A stretch of 64,000 nucleotides of DNA from contig CAKUFG010000012.1 in assembly GCA_934647235.1 (NCBI GenBank), positions 1 to 64,000 on the forward strand, in the 5' to 3' direction. A program made the translations under genes and the position numbers. The notes below the pieces were generated by a model, which was given only the letters and a program-made list of their open reading frames with translations, ran no database searches and was not told where the DNA came from. The first letter of the stretch is position 1. Every line of letters starts with the position of its first letter. This DNA comes from an uncultured Clostridia bacterium. Its GTDB lineage: Bacteria > Bacillota > Clostridia > Christensenellales > Aristaeellaceae. This document shows, one piece after another, positions 35,574 through 44,030 of this stretch.

Positions 35574-35602
35574 CAAAAATCCGCCCGTTTGCACAGGCGG
35601 AT
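35574..35602 (-). terminator. Terminator of the sigma/anti-sigma operon
   Basis: Stem ATCCGCC/GGCGGAT (35579-35585/35596-35602) with minus-strand T-run at 35579-35575. Confidence 0.8.
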
Positions 35603-35615
35603 AGATAATTATGGT

Positions 35616-36644
35616 TTATTTGGCTTCGGGCTGAAAGGCGATGCTCTCCAGCGGCTCGAAGGGGCCGTAGGTGCCCAGCAGCAGCTGCAGGGTGTCCGGC
35701 AGCGTCTCCATGGGGGACAGGAGCGAGGTGTAGGTTTCAAAGCCCTGCTCGTCCGGCATGGCCGCGCTGCCTGAGGCGACCTCATAGCGGCTGCCCTGCG
35801 CGTCGCACAGCCAGATATCGCAGTTTTCGATTTGCTGCCTGAGCTGCACGTCCACCACCATGTAGGTATACAGCGGGCTGAGAATCAGCCGTCCGCCGCG
35901 GCAGGCAAAGCGCTGACCCTCAAAGGCGGGGATGGCGTATTCCCTGACCTCCGCCGCATTGCGGATGCGGAAGGAAAGCGTCTCGGTCACGCGGTTTTCG
36001 CGGCCGTTGGGGAAATAGCTGTAGTCATACTGCTGCACATCCTGGCCGGATACAGCGGCAAACTCCTCCCACAGGATCAGCACGTCGGGGCTTTCATACA
36101 GGTAATCGGCCGTGCCGCCGGTGCCGCTGACGGGGTTGACGCCTTCATCCGAAGCGCCGTGCAGCGTAGGCAAACCCACCTCAACCGGCTTGCGGCCCGC
36201 TGCCAGCTGATCAAAGGTGTATTCCTGACAGTCGATATCCACGCTGTCGCCGCTGCAGAAATCCAGCCCGTACAGGAAAGTATCGGCGGATTTGGCCCGG
36301 TATTCATATACGATGCGCGTGCGGTAGCCGTCGCACAGCGCCTCGCGGACGGTCAGGGTGAACAGGTCGTTTTCACCGCCCTGCTGATCAAAGTCCTTCT
36401 GCACCAGGCTTTGCGCGGTGGGCAGGGGCTGGATGTCGGTGTAGGTATCCAGCACGCCCGTGGCGGTGAGGGCGATGGCCGTGCCCATCAGCGCCAGCAC
36501 GGCGGCTGCGGCGATGCACACAATGCGCAGGGATAGCTTTTTCATGGGTTCTTCCTCCTTCAGATGGGCGAGGGTGGTTTCCATCCGCCCGGTAAAGGAC
36601 GCGGGCGCCTGCTCATAGGCTCGCTGCCAATCGGATTGTTTCAT
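35616..36644 (-). CDS. Membrane anti-sigma factor (predicted)
   Basis: 342 residues: cytoplasmic N-terminus of about 35 residues, one transmembrane helix (about 39-61), then a large extracytoplasmic domain. Overlaps the ECF sigma gene by 4 bp, the standard sigma/anti-sigma layout. It would hold the sigma factor inactive until an envelope signal triggers proteolysis or a change in shape. The extracellular domain (with FxxDxCSGDSVDIDC-like spacing) resembles DUF4179-type sensors, but the signal is unknown. Confidence 0.75.
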   Translation of the reverse strand: MKQSDWQRAYEQAPASFTGRMETTLAHLKEEEPMKKLSLRIVCIAAAAVLALMGTAIALTATGVLDTYTDIQPLPTAQSLVQKDFDQQGGENDLFTLTVREALCDGYRTRIVYEYRAKSADTFLYGLDFCSGDSVDIDCQEYTFDQLAAGRKPVEVGLPTLHGASDEGVNPVSGTGGTADYLYESPDVLILWEEFAAVSGQDVQQYDYSYFPNGRENRVTETLSFRIRNAAEVREYAIPAFEGQRFACRGGRLILSPLYTYMVVDVQLRQQIENCDIWLCDAQGSRYEVASGSAAMPDEQGFETYTSLLSPMETLPDTLQLLLGTYGPFEPLESIAFQPEAK

Positions 36645-37111
36645 AGCGCCGTATCCTCCTTAAGAAAGCTTTGAAGCTGCCGCCTGGCGCGCGACAGGCG
36701 GGATTTGACCGTGCCCTGGGGCACGCGCAGCAGAGAAGCCGTTTCGCGGATATCGTAGCCCTCCAGATAATAGAGCACCACGGCTGCGCGAAGGGCTGGC
36801 TCCAGCTGCTCGATGGCCTCGCGCAGCAGGGGATCGGGCGGCTCGGGCGCGATCTGTTCCGGAAGATTGTCCGATACGATCACGCGCTTTTTGCGCCGCT
36901 GCATATCCACGCATACGCGGATGAGAATGCGCGTGAGCCAGGTTTTGAAGTATTGCTCCTCCCGCAGGGCGCGGCGCTTTTCCCAGGCGCGCAGCAGCGT
37001 CTCCTGCACCGCGTCGTCCCGGTCGGGCGGCGAGGCCAGATAGGCGCAGGCCACGCGGTAGAGCGATTGCGTCGCTTCCCGCGCCCGGCGCGAAAATTCA
37101 TCCTTGTCCAT
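36641..37111 (-). CDS. ECF sigma-70 family factor
   Basis: 156 residues. Region 2 (about 10-80: VQETLLRAWEKRR, YFKTWLTRIL) and region 4 (about 100-150: LPxxLRAAVVLYYLEGYDIRETASLL, GTVKSRLSRAR). AAAGGAG seven bases before ATG 37111 sets the start. Transcribed with its anti-sigma partner. A promoter with ECF-like -35/-10 elements lies at 37152-37180, consistent with autoregulation. Confidence 0.92.
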   Translation of the reverse strand: MDKDEFSRRAREATQSLYRVACAYLASPPDRDDAVQETLLRAWEKRRALREEQYFKTWLTRILIRVCVDMQRRKKRVIVSDNLPEQIAPEPPDPLLREAIEQLEPALRAAVVLYYLEGYDIRETASLLRVPQGTVKSRLSRARRQLQSFLKEDTAL

Positions 37112-37151
37112 CGTGCGGCTCCTTTGCATGGTAATCAGCTGATTTCACCTA

Positions 37152-37180
37152 TTAGACAGCTTGCCCGGCGCGGCGGTTCA
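37152..37180 (-). promoter_or_regulatory. ECF-type autoregulatory promoter
   Basis: Minus strand TGAACC (37180-37175), 16-bp spacer, TGTCTAA (37158-37152). This matches the GAAC...TCTAA pattern of ECF promoters and sits 40 bp before the sigma gene. Confidence 0.7.
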
Positions 37181-37290
37181 CGAGAATAGGTTTTTTTTAA
37201 GCAGATCATAGCATAAAGCAAAAAGGGCGCGCAAGAGACGGCAGAGAAATTTTTCAGAGGAATTTTTTCCCTGTTTGCATCGCTCCCATA

Positions 37291-37319
37291 TTGACGCAAT
37301 CGGCTGGATTTGGTAAGAT
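37291..37319 (+). promoter_or_regulatory. Promoter of the 5'-nucleotidase gene
   Basis: TTGACG (37291-37296), 17-bp spacer, TAAGAT (37314-37319), with AAAAAGGAGG ribosome site near 37365. Confidence 0.75.
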
Positions 37320-37379
37320 AAAAGAACAAAAACGCCGCGCGCATCGAACAAGCGGCGATAATAAAAAGGAGGAACTCTC

Positions 37380-39023
37380 ATGTCTTTCAAAAAGCTGATC
37401 TGTCTCCTGCTTAGCCTGGCGTTGGCGCTGGGCCTTGCCCTGCCCGCGCTGGCCGAAGGCGGCGCGCTGGAGGGCAAGCTGGTTATTCTGCATACCAACG
37501 ATGTTCACGGCCGCGCCGTGTCCGCCAATGGCGTATGGGGCTATGCCGCCATCACGCAGGTGAAAAAGGACCTGGAGGCTCAGGGCGCGCAGGTGCTGCT
37601 GCTGGATGCGGGCGACGCCTCCCAGGGCACGCCACTGGTCAACCTGGACTACGGCAAGACTGCCTTTGAATTCATGAACGCCGCGGGCTATGACGCGATG
37701 GCGCCCGGCAATCATGAGCTGGACTGGGGCATCGACAACCTGCTGCAGAACGCCGAGCTTGCCAACTTCCCCATCCTGGCCGCCAACATCACCGATAAAA
37801 TCAGCGGCGAGCTCAAATTCAAGGATCATGTGATCTTTGAAAAGGGCGATTTCAAGGTGGGCGTGTTCGGCCTGGACACCCCCGAGGCCATGACCAAGAC
37901 CCATCCTGACAAGGTGCGCGGCATCACCTTTGCCGCGGGCGAGGAGCTGTATGCCTGCGCGCAGGCGCAGGTTGACGCGCTGAAGGAAGCAGGCTGCAAC
38001 CTGATCGTGTGCGTCGGCCACCTGGGCGTGGATGACGAGAGCACCGGCAACCGCTCCATCGATGTGATTGCCAACACCACCGGCATCGACCTGTTCATCG
38101 ACGGCCACAGCCACACCGTCATCGACGGCGGCAAGGAAGAGAAAAGCAAGACCGAGGGCGTGAAGACCCTTCTGGTTTCCACCGGCGAGTATTTCGGCAA
38201 TATCGGCTATGTCGTATTCGACGGCGAAAAGCTGACCGCCAAGCTGTGGAAGTGCGACAGCAATCTCCTGTCCGACATGTACAAGCCCTGCGACGCCGAG
38301 GTTGCCGCCGTGGTAAACGGCCGCAATGAAGCGGTGGAAGCGCAGCTGTCCGCGGCCTTCGCCAAGACTGAAGTGGATCTGGATGGCAACAAGGCCCCCG
38401 GCGTGCGCACGCAGGAAACCAACCTGGGCGACTTTGCGGCGGATGCGATCCTGTGGTCTGCGCAGCAGGCCATGGGCGAGCAGGTCGTGGCCGCCCTCAC
38501 CAACGGCGGCGGCATCCGCGCCTCCATCAAGGCTGGCGACATCACCATGAAGGATATGAAGACCATCTTCCCCTTCGGCAACCAGGTAAGCGTGCTGACC
38601 GTGACCGGCGCGGAGCTGCTGGAAGCGCTGGAAGCGGCCACCTTCAAAACCCCCGACGCGGCCGGCGCCTTCCCGCAGGTAGCGGGCATCGTGTTCACCA
38701 TCGATACCACTGTGCCCTTTGAGCAGGGCGAGCAGTATCCCGATTCCACCTACTTTGCGCCCAAGAATCCCGGCGCGCGCGTGACCATCGAAACCGTGGG
38801 CGGCCAGGCCTTTGATAAGGACGCGCTGTATACCATCGCCACCAACGATTTCACCGCTTCGGGCGGCGATACCTACTATGCCTTCAAGTATGCCAATGCG
38901 ACCGCCGGCTATAAGACGGGCGTGGCGTTGGAGGACGCGCTGGTCAATTATGTGCAGCAGGTGCTGGGCGGCGTTGTGGGTCAGCAGTATGCGCAGCCCC
39001 AGGGCCGTATCACCATCAAGTAA
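37380..39023 (+). CDS. Secreted 5'-nucleotidase/UshA-type metallophosphatase
   Basis: 547 residues. Signal peptide 1-25 (ending LPALAEG). Metallophosphatase core motifs in order: HTNDVHG (38-44), DAGD (76-79), GNHE (110-113), GHSH (242-245), then the 5'-nucleotidase C-terminal domain (about 330-547) with NGGGIR. Hydrolyses nucleotides outside the cell to nucleosides and phosphate for scavenging, as UshA/YfkN enzymes do. Single gene; no cell-wall anchor motif is visible. Confidence 0.93.
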   Translation: MSFKKLICLLLSLALALGLALPALAEGGALEGKLVILHTNDVHGRAVSANGVWGYAAITQVKKDLEAQGAQVLLLDAGDASQGTPLVNLDYGKTAFEFMNAAGYDAMAPGNHELDWGIDNLLQNAELANFPILAANITDKISGELKFKDHVIFEKGDFKVGVFGLDTPEAMTKTHPDKVRGITFAAGEELYACAQAQVDALKEAGCNLIVCVGHLGVDDESTGNRSIDVIANTTGIDLFIDGHSHTVIDGGKEEKSKTEGVKTLLVSTGEYFGNIGYVVFDGEKLTAKLWKCDSNLLSDMYKPCDAEVAAVVNGRNEAVEAQLSAAFAKTEVDLDGNKAPGVRTQETNLGDFAADAILWSAQQAMGEQVVAALTNGGGIRASIKAGDITMKDMKTIFPFGNQVSVLTVTGAELLEALEAATFKTPDAAGAFPQVAGIVFTIDTTVPFEQGEQYPDSTYFAPKNPGARVTIETVGGQAFDKDALYTIATNDFTASGGDTYYAFKYANATAGYKTGVALEDALVNYVQQVLGGVVGQQYAQPQGRITIK

Positions 39024-39038
39024 TTTCATCGCAGCAAG

Positions 39039-39108
39039 GGCTGCCGGGCGGAAATGCCCGGCAGCCAATCAAAATATCACGGTGAAAACAACAAAATTTT
39101 CACCGTGA
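39039..39108. terminator. Two tandem hairpins after the nucleotidase gene
   Basis: First stem GGCTGCCGGGC (39039-39049/39056-39066); second perfect stem TCACGGTGAAAA (39077-39088/39097-39108) with A-rich left loop and T in the right arm. Neither has a long T-run, so termination strength is uncertain; the second might also be an operator for the ferredoxin promoter. Confidence 0.6.
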
Positions 39109-39118
39109 AAACTTCATC

Positions 39119-39147
39119 TTGATTTGTATTGTGCGCGATGATATAAT
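39119..39147 (+). promoter_or_regulatory. Promoter of the ferredoxin gene
   Basis: TTGATT (39119-39124), 17-bp spacer, TATAAT (39142-39147). Confidence 0.8.
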
Positions 39148-39201
39148 ATCTGCAAGCGGTATGCAGATACCGCTGGAATCTAAAAGACGGAGGATACAGC
39201 A

Positions 39202-39372
39202 ATGGCTTATAAAATCAGCGACGAGTGCATCATGTGCGGCGCCTGCGAAGGCGAATGCCCGGTCGGCGCGATCAGCGAAGGCGAAGGCAAGTACGTCATC
39301 GATCCTGAAAAGTGCATCTCCTGCGGCGCTTGCGAAGGCACCTGCCCCGTTGGCGCTCCCTCTGAGGAGTAA
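39202..39372 (+). CDS. 2[4Fe-4S] ferredoxin
   Basis: 56 residues, beginning MAYKISDECIMCGACEG. Two CxxCxxCxxxCP motifs bind two [4Fe-4S] clusters (Cys9, 12, 15, 19 and Cys38, 41, 44, 48). Low-potential electron carrier typical of clostridial fermentation (pyruvate:ferredoxin oxidoreductase, hydrogenase). ACGGAGG precedes the ATG. Single-gene unit with strong promoter and terminator, consistent with high expression. Confidence 0.97.
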   Translation: MAYKISDECIMCGACEGECPVGAISEGEGKYVIDPEKCISCGACEGTCPVGAPSEE

Positions 39373-39394
39373 TCTCTTTAACAGGTGAACCAAG

Positions 39395-39432
39395 GCTCAG
39401 AAACGCCGTGTGCGGCGGTTTCTGGGCTTTTT
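39395..39432 (+). terminator. Terminator after the ferredoxin gene
   Basis: Stem from GCTCAGAAACGCCG (39395-39408) to CGGCGGTTTCTGGGC (39413-39427) followed by TTTTT. Confidence 0.92.
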
Positions 39433-39506
39433 ATGTTGCCTGTTTCCGGGGGCTGTGCTATAATTTCAATTGTATAATTCAAGCTCTACAAAGGATTTTT
39501 TATCGT

Positions 39507-40307
39507 ATGCAGTTTACATTCTGTCCGCTCTTTTCAGGCTCCAGCGGAAACGCCGTGTATGTCCGCGCAGGCGATACCCGGCTGCTGATCGACGCGGGCC
39601 TGTCCGGCCGCACGGTCAGCGAGGGGCTTGCCAGCATCGGCGTGCTGCCCGAAACCCTCAGCGGCATCCTGGTTACGCACGAGCACAGCGATCATATCAA
39701 GGGCGTGGGCATCCTCAGCCGCAAATACCATGTGCCGATCTACGCAAACGACCGCACCTGGCAGGCCATGGAGCACTCCCTGGGCAATATCGCCCCCGGC
39801 AGCCGCCGGGTGTTTGAAAGCGGCGAAACCTTTTATATCGGCGATGCGGGCATTATGCCCTACCGCATCTCCCACGACGCGGCGGAGCCGGTGGGCTATC
39901 GCGTGTATTATGGCGGGCACAGCGCGGCCACGGCCACGGATATCGGCGTGTTTACCAGGAAAACGCTGGAGGCGCTGTCGGGCGCGGATATCGTGCTGCT
40001 GGAAAGCAACCATGACATTGACATGCTGCACGCAAACGAGCATTATTCCGCGCAGCTCAAGGCGCGCATCTTGGGCCGCTATGGGCACCTGAGCAACGAG
40101 GCCTGCGGCGAAGCGCTGCTGCAGCTGTATCAGACGGGCGTGCGCCACGCGGTGCTGGGCCATCTGAGCCATGAAAACAACACGCCTGAGCTGGCCATGA
40201 GCACGGTGTGCGGCGTACTGCGCGCGCACGGGCTGGAGCCATCGCAGGATATCCTGGTGGATATGGCCTGGCGCGATCATGTGGGAGGCGTGTATGAAAT
40301 CGGGTAA
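39507..40307 (+). CDS. yycJ: Metallo-beta-lactamase-fold hydrolase, YycJ/WalJ family
   Basis: 266 residues. Begins with the YycJ-type PLFSGSSGNAVYV, then the metal motif THEHSDH (about 64-70) and later metal ligands in SHDAA and GHLSHEN. WalJ/YycJ proteins are exonuclease-like nucleases linked to chromosome maintenance and the WalKR operon in Bacilli; here it heads an operon with a CPBP protease and comEC. ATG 39507 is preceded by AAAGGA at a 10-nt distance. Confidence 0.88.
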   Translation: MQFTFCPLFSGSSGNAVYVRAGDTRLLIDAGLSGRTVSEGLASIGVLPETLSGILVTHEHSDHIKGVGILSRKYHVPIYANDRTWQAMEHSLGNIAPGSRRVFESGETFYIGDAGIMPYRISHDAAEPVGYRVYYGGHSAATATDIGVFTRKTLEALSGADIVLLESNHDIDMLHANEHYSAQLKARILGRYGHLSNEACGEALLQLYQTGVRHAVLGHLSHENNTPELAMSTVCGVLRAHGLEPSQDILVDMAWRDHVGGVYEIG

Positions 40308-41079
40308 GGGACGTATCGTGCTGTGCTGGATACTGGCCGTGCTGAGCATCCCTGCGGGGATTGTGCTGACCTCCGCGCTTTATGCGCTGATACCGGGCGA
40401 AAACACGGCGCTGCGGCTGTATCTGTTCAATATTCCATCGGAGATTTTCTGCTTTGCCCTGCCGGCGCTTCTGATCCTGGCTGCCCGGCCTGAGCGGCTG
40501 GCGCGCTTTCGCGCCACCAAACGTGGGCTGAGCGTAAATACGATCGGCTATACCGCCCTGCTGGCCGTATCGGCCACCGTGGTTGTAAGCATGATTGCGG
40601 CGATATGGGGCGAAGTCCTCAGCAGCTCTTTCCAATATACCGAGCCGGCGCAGCCGCGCATCGTGCCGCAGAATGCCGCCGAGTGGGCGCTGGCGCTGCT
40701 GTCCACGGCCCTTGTACCCGCCCTGGCGGAGGAGATGTGCTTTCGCGGCATGCTGCAGGGGCTGCTGACGCGCCGCCTGCCGCGCGCGGGCATATGGATG
40801 ACCGCCCTGGCCTTTGCGGCCGTTCATTTGCAGTGGAGCGCCCTGCCCGCGCTGTTTGTGCTGGGGCTGGCGCTGGGCTATGTCAACAAGCGCCATGGCT
40901 TCTGGGCGGGCGTGCTGCTGCATGGGCTGTATAACGCGGCGGTGCTGGTGCTGTCCAGCCGCGAAATCGGCATAACGCTGCCCATTGTGCTGGTATGCAC
41001 GATAGCCTTTATCTTTGCCTGGCGCGGACTGATGCAGGAGGAGGAACCACATAATGAAGCTGACGGTACTGGGCTGTAA
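40294..41079 (+). CDS. CPBP-family intramembrane metalloprotease
   Basis: 261 residues, about eight hydrophobic segments. CPBP/Abi signature EExxxR at Glu146-Glu147-Arg151, a conserved His in AAVHLQW, and HGLYNAA near the C-terminus. Family members cleave CAAX-like or other membrane substrates, and some give bacteriocin self-immunity. GGGAGG inside the upstream gene fixes ATG 40294; the gene overlaps yycJ by 14 bp and the next MBL gene by 26 bp. Confidence 0.88.
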   Translation: MKSGKGRIVLCWILAVLSIPAGIVLTSALYALIPGENTALRLYLFNIPSEIFCFALPALLILAARPERLARFRATKRGLSVNTIGYTALLAVSATVVVSMIAAIWGEVLSSSFQYTEPAQPRIVPQNAAEWALALLSTALVPALAEEMCFRGMLQGLLTRRLPRAGIWMTALAFAAVHLQWSALPALFVLGLALGYVNKRHGFWAGVLLHGLYNAAVLVLSSREIGITLPIVLVCTIAFIFAWRGLMQEEEPHNEADGTGL

Positions 41080-41746
41080 CGGGCCGTATCCCGCGCCGGG
41101 CGGCGCGTGCAGCGGCTATCTTTTGCAGGAGGGGGACACCCGCGTGCTGCTGGACTGCGGCGCGGGCGTGCTGGCGCAGCTGGAAAAGCACATGCCGCCG
41201 CAGGAGCTGACGGCCATCGTGCTGTCGCACCTGCATTACGATCACATGAGCGATATGCTGCCGCTGATTTACCGCTGCCCCGGCCTGCCGGTCTATCTGC
41301 CGGGAGCGCCCGCCGCTGTGCGCGCGCTGCTGGAAAACGCATTTGAACTGCATGATATTGCTCAGGGCGGGCAGATCGGCTGCCTGCGCATGACGGCCTG
41401 CCCGGGGCGGCACCCTGTGCCTGCCTATGCGGCGCGCTTTGAAAATGGCGATGGCCGCGCCCTTGTCTATACGGGCGATACCAATACCTGTCCGGCGCTG
41501 GCGGACTTTGCGAAAAATTGCGATCTGCTGCTGGCTGACGGCTGCTTTGCCCGCGCGCAGTGGAGCGCCGAAAAGCCCCATCTGAGCGCTTTCCTGGCTG
41601 CCGAGATGGCGGCGCAGGCGGGCGCGAAGGCGCTGCTGCTGACGCACTTTACGCCGGGATACGATGCGGATACGCTGCTGCGCGAGGCACGGCTGGCCTA
41701 TCCTGCCGCTCAGCTTGCGCAGATGGGCCTGACTGTGGAGGTATAA
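41054..41746 (+). CDS. MBL-fold hydrolase (RNase Z-like, YhfI type)
   Basis: 230 residues. N-terminal MKLTVLGCNGPYPAPGG, metal motif SHLHYDHMSD (about 57-66), later Asp/His ligands in YTGDTN and LTHFTP. Resembles short RNase Z-like phosphodiesterases such as YhfI; natural substrate uncertain. Overlaps its upstream neighbour and is followed after 1 bp by comEC. Confidence 0.85.
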   Translation: MKLTVLGCNGPYPAPGGACSGYLLQEGDTRVLLDCGAGVLAQLEKHMPPQELTAIVLSHLHYDHMSDMLPLIYRCPGLPVYLPGAPAAVRALLENAFELHDIAQGGQIGCLRMTACPGRHPVPAYAARFENGDGRALVYTGDTNTCPALADFAKNCDLLLADGCFARAQWSAEKPHLSAFLAAEMAAQAGAKALLLTHFTPGYDADTLLREARLAYPAAQLAQMGLTVEV

Positions 41747-41747
41747 C

Positions 41748-44021
41748 ATGCAAGATCGCTGCCCGCGCCGTATCCTGGTGCTGCTGGCACTGGGCTTTGG
41801 CGCGGGCATTTTGCCGGGGCTGCGGCTGGCGTTCTGCAGCTGGTTCCCGGCTGCGGCGGCCATCTGCCTGCTGGCGGCGATTGCCCTGCGGCGCTGTCGC
41901 CTGCCTGCGCTGATGGCGGGCATGGCCGCGATGTTCTTTGCCGGGCTGTCGCTGTGCGCCTGGCAGGCGCATCCTTCCCTGCCCGAGGCGGGCAGCTATG
42001 CCGTTGCCGGCAGGGTGGATGGCGAAGCGCGCTTCCGCGCCGAGGATAATCGTGTGACGGTTTATCTGCGCGATGTGCAGCTGAACGGCGAGCGCACCGG
42101 GCTGCGCGCGTATTGGACGTATTATCCTGAAGATCCGGAAGCGCCGCTTCCGCAGGATGGACAGACGGCGGCCTTTACGGCCCGGCTGTATCATCCGCAG
42201 GGGCAGGTAAATCCGCATGGGTTTGATTTCCGGCTGTATCTATTGCAGCGCGGGACGGCTGTTGGCTTATCCGGCGCCAAGGAGCTGACGCTAGAGCCGG
42301 CGGGGCAGACGCAGCCGGACAGCTTGATCCTGCGCGTGCGCCGCGCGCTGCTTGGCCGCCTGCGAGAGCTATTAAACGGCGAGGACGCGCTGGCTGCGGC
42401 GCTGCTGCTGAGCGAGCGCGCGGATATGCCCGAGGATATGACGCGCGATTTCCAGCGCGCGGGCGTGGCGCATGTGCTGGCGGTGTCGGGGCTGCATGTG
42501 ATGATCCTGTCCTCCATGATGATGCTGCTGCTTCGCCGCCTGTCGCCCTCGCCCCTGGCGATGCTGCTTTTAACGCTGGCGCTGCTGCTGCCCTACTGTC
42601 TGCTGGTGGGTATGACGGCCTCCATCCTGCGCGCGTCCGTGCTGCTGACGGTATTGCTGCTGGGGCGCATGGCGCGAAGAAAGGTGGACCCGCTGACTGC
42701 GCTGGCGGCGGCGTTTATTGTGGTGCTGGCCGTGCGGCCGCTGGAGCTCTTTGCGCCGGGGTTTCAGATGTCCTTTGCCGCCGTGGCGGGGATGATTCTG
42801 CTGGGCGACCGTGTGCGGCAGTGGACGCGGCGCATTCGAAGCGAGCGCCTGCGCGCTGCGGCGCAGGCCTATGGCATGACGCTGTGCGCCAGCCTGGGCG
42901 TGACGCTGCCGGTAATCTACCATTATCACCGGGTATCGCTGATGGGGCTTCTGATCAATCCTCTGCTCAGCCCGCTGATTTCGCTGCTGCTGCCCGCCTA
43001 CATTGTGCTGCTGCTTGTGGGCGCGGTCTGCCCGCCGCTGGGCGCGATATTGGGGCGGGCGTTGGCCTGGGTATCTGCGCGGCTGACGGACTGCATCCAC
43101 CTGGCCGCGCAGCCTGCCTGGGCTTCGGTTCGCGTGCCCAGCCCGCCGTGGTATCTGGCGGTGGCCATTGTGCTGGCGTTGATCCTGCTTACGCGCTTTG
43201 TGCTGCTGCGGCCCTGGCGGCGCGTGCTCATCGGCACGCTGGCGCTGGCTGCGGCGGTGGGGACGATGCTGCTGACACAGAACCGCCTGCCGCGCTATAT
43301 TCAGCTTTCGCTGGGCAACGCAGACGCGGCGATCATCGAGGATGGCGCGCGCACGGTGGTGATCGATACGGGCGAGAATGGCCGCGAACTGGCCGCCTAT
43401 CTGCTGGCTGAAGGGCGAGAGATTGACACGCTGATTCTGTCGCATCTGCACACCGATCATGCGCAGGGGCTGCGCGAGCTGCTGGACTATGAGGTGCCCA
43501 TCGGCGAAATCTGCCTGTCCACCGAGGCGCAGGCGACGCAGGTGTCGGACGCTTGCCTGTCCGTGCTGAACGCGGCGCGGGAGCGTGGCGTTCCTGTGCG
43601 GCTGATCTGCGCGGGGGATGAGCTGCAGACCGGGCGCGTCGGTATCCGCGTGCTGTGGCCCGAGGAGGACAGCGCCAATGACCGGGGCGGGGCCAACGAC
43701 TATGCGCTGGCGCTGCTGATTGATCTGGACGGCGCGCACATCCTGCATATGAGCGATGTGAGCGGCGCGTATGAGCTGTACGCCGTCCAGGAGGCGGACG
43801 CGCTTAAGATCGCTCATCATGGTTCGTCCTCCAGCACGGGCGAGGCCTTTTTAGACCGCGTAAAACCGGCAATCGGCCTGCTCAGCGCGCGGCAGGCCAG
43901 CGCAAAAACGCTGGAGCGGCTTGCGCAGGCGGGCGTTATGGTATATGATACAGAGGAGCTGGGCGCGCTGATGCTGACCGTAAGAAACGGCGAAATGCGC
44001 GTGCAGGGCTATCTGCAATGA
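41748..44021 (+). CDS. comEC: DNA internalisation channel/competence protein ComEC
   Basis: 757 residues with all three ComEC parts: N-terminal hydrophobic plus DUF4131/OB region (about 1-175), competence domain of many helices (about 190-460, with HVLAVSGLHV), and a C-terminal metallo-beta-lactamase domain (about 500-757, SHLHTDH near 565-571, AHHGSSSS near 687). It forms the cytoplasmic-membrane channel for transforming DNA. No other competence gene is in the window. comEC-holA adjacency is conserved in Bacillota. Confidence 0.95.
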   Translation: MQDRCPRRILVLLALGFGAGILPGLRLAFCSWFPAAAAICLLAAIALRRCRLPALMAGMAAMFFAGLSLCAWQAHPSLPEAGSYAVAGRVDGEARFRAEDNRVTVYLRDVQLNGERTGLRAYWTYYPEDPEAPLPQDGQTAAFTARLYHPQGQVNPHGFDFRLYLLQRGTAVGLSGAKELTLEPAGQTQPDSLILRVRRALLGRLRELLNGEDALAAALLLSERADMPEDMTRDFQRAGVAHVLAVSGLHVMILSSMMMLLLRRLSPSPLAMLLLTLALLLPYCLLVGMTASILRASVLLTVLLLGRMARRKVDPLTALAAAFIVVLAVRPLELFAPGFQMSFAAVAGMILLGDRVRQWTRRIRSERLRAAAQAYGMTLCASLGVTLPVIYHYHRVSLMGLLINPLLSPLISLLLPAYIVLLLVGAVCPPLGAILGRALAWVSARLTDCIHLAAQPAWASVRVPSPPWYLAVAIVLALILLTRFVLLRPWRRVLIGTLALAAAVGTMLLTQNRLPRYIQLSLGNADAAIIEDGARTVVIDTGENGRELAAYLLAEGREIDTLILSHLHTDHAQGLRELLDYEVPIGEICLSTEAQATQVSDACLSVLNAARERGVPVRLICAGDELQTGRVGIRVLWPEEDSANDRGGANDYALALLIDLDGAHILHMSDVSGAYELYAVQEADALKIAHHGSSSSTGEAFLDRVKPAIGLLSARQASAKTLERLAQAGVMVYDTEELGALMLTVRNGEMRVQGYLQ

Positions 44022-44030
44022 GGGGTAAGC

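Noticed and set aside
37254..39068. 604-codon minus-strand frame
   Set aside because: Antisense to the 5'-nucleotidase gene, which has signal peptide and all metallophosphatase motifs.
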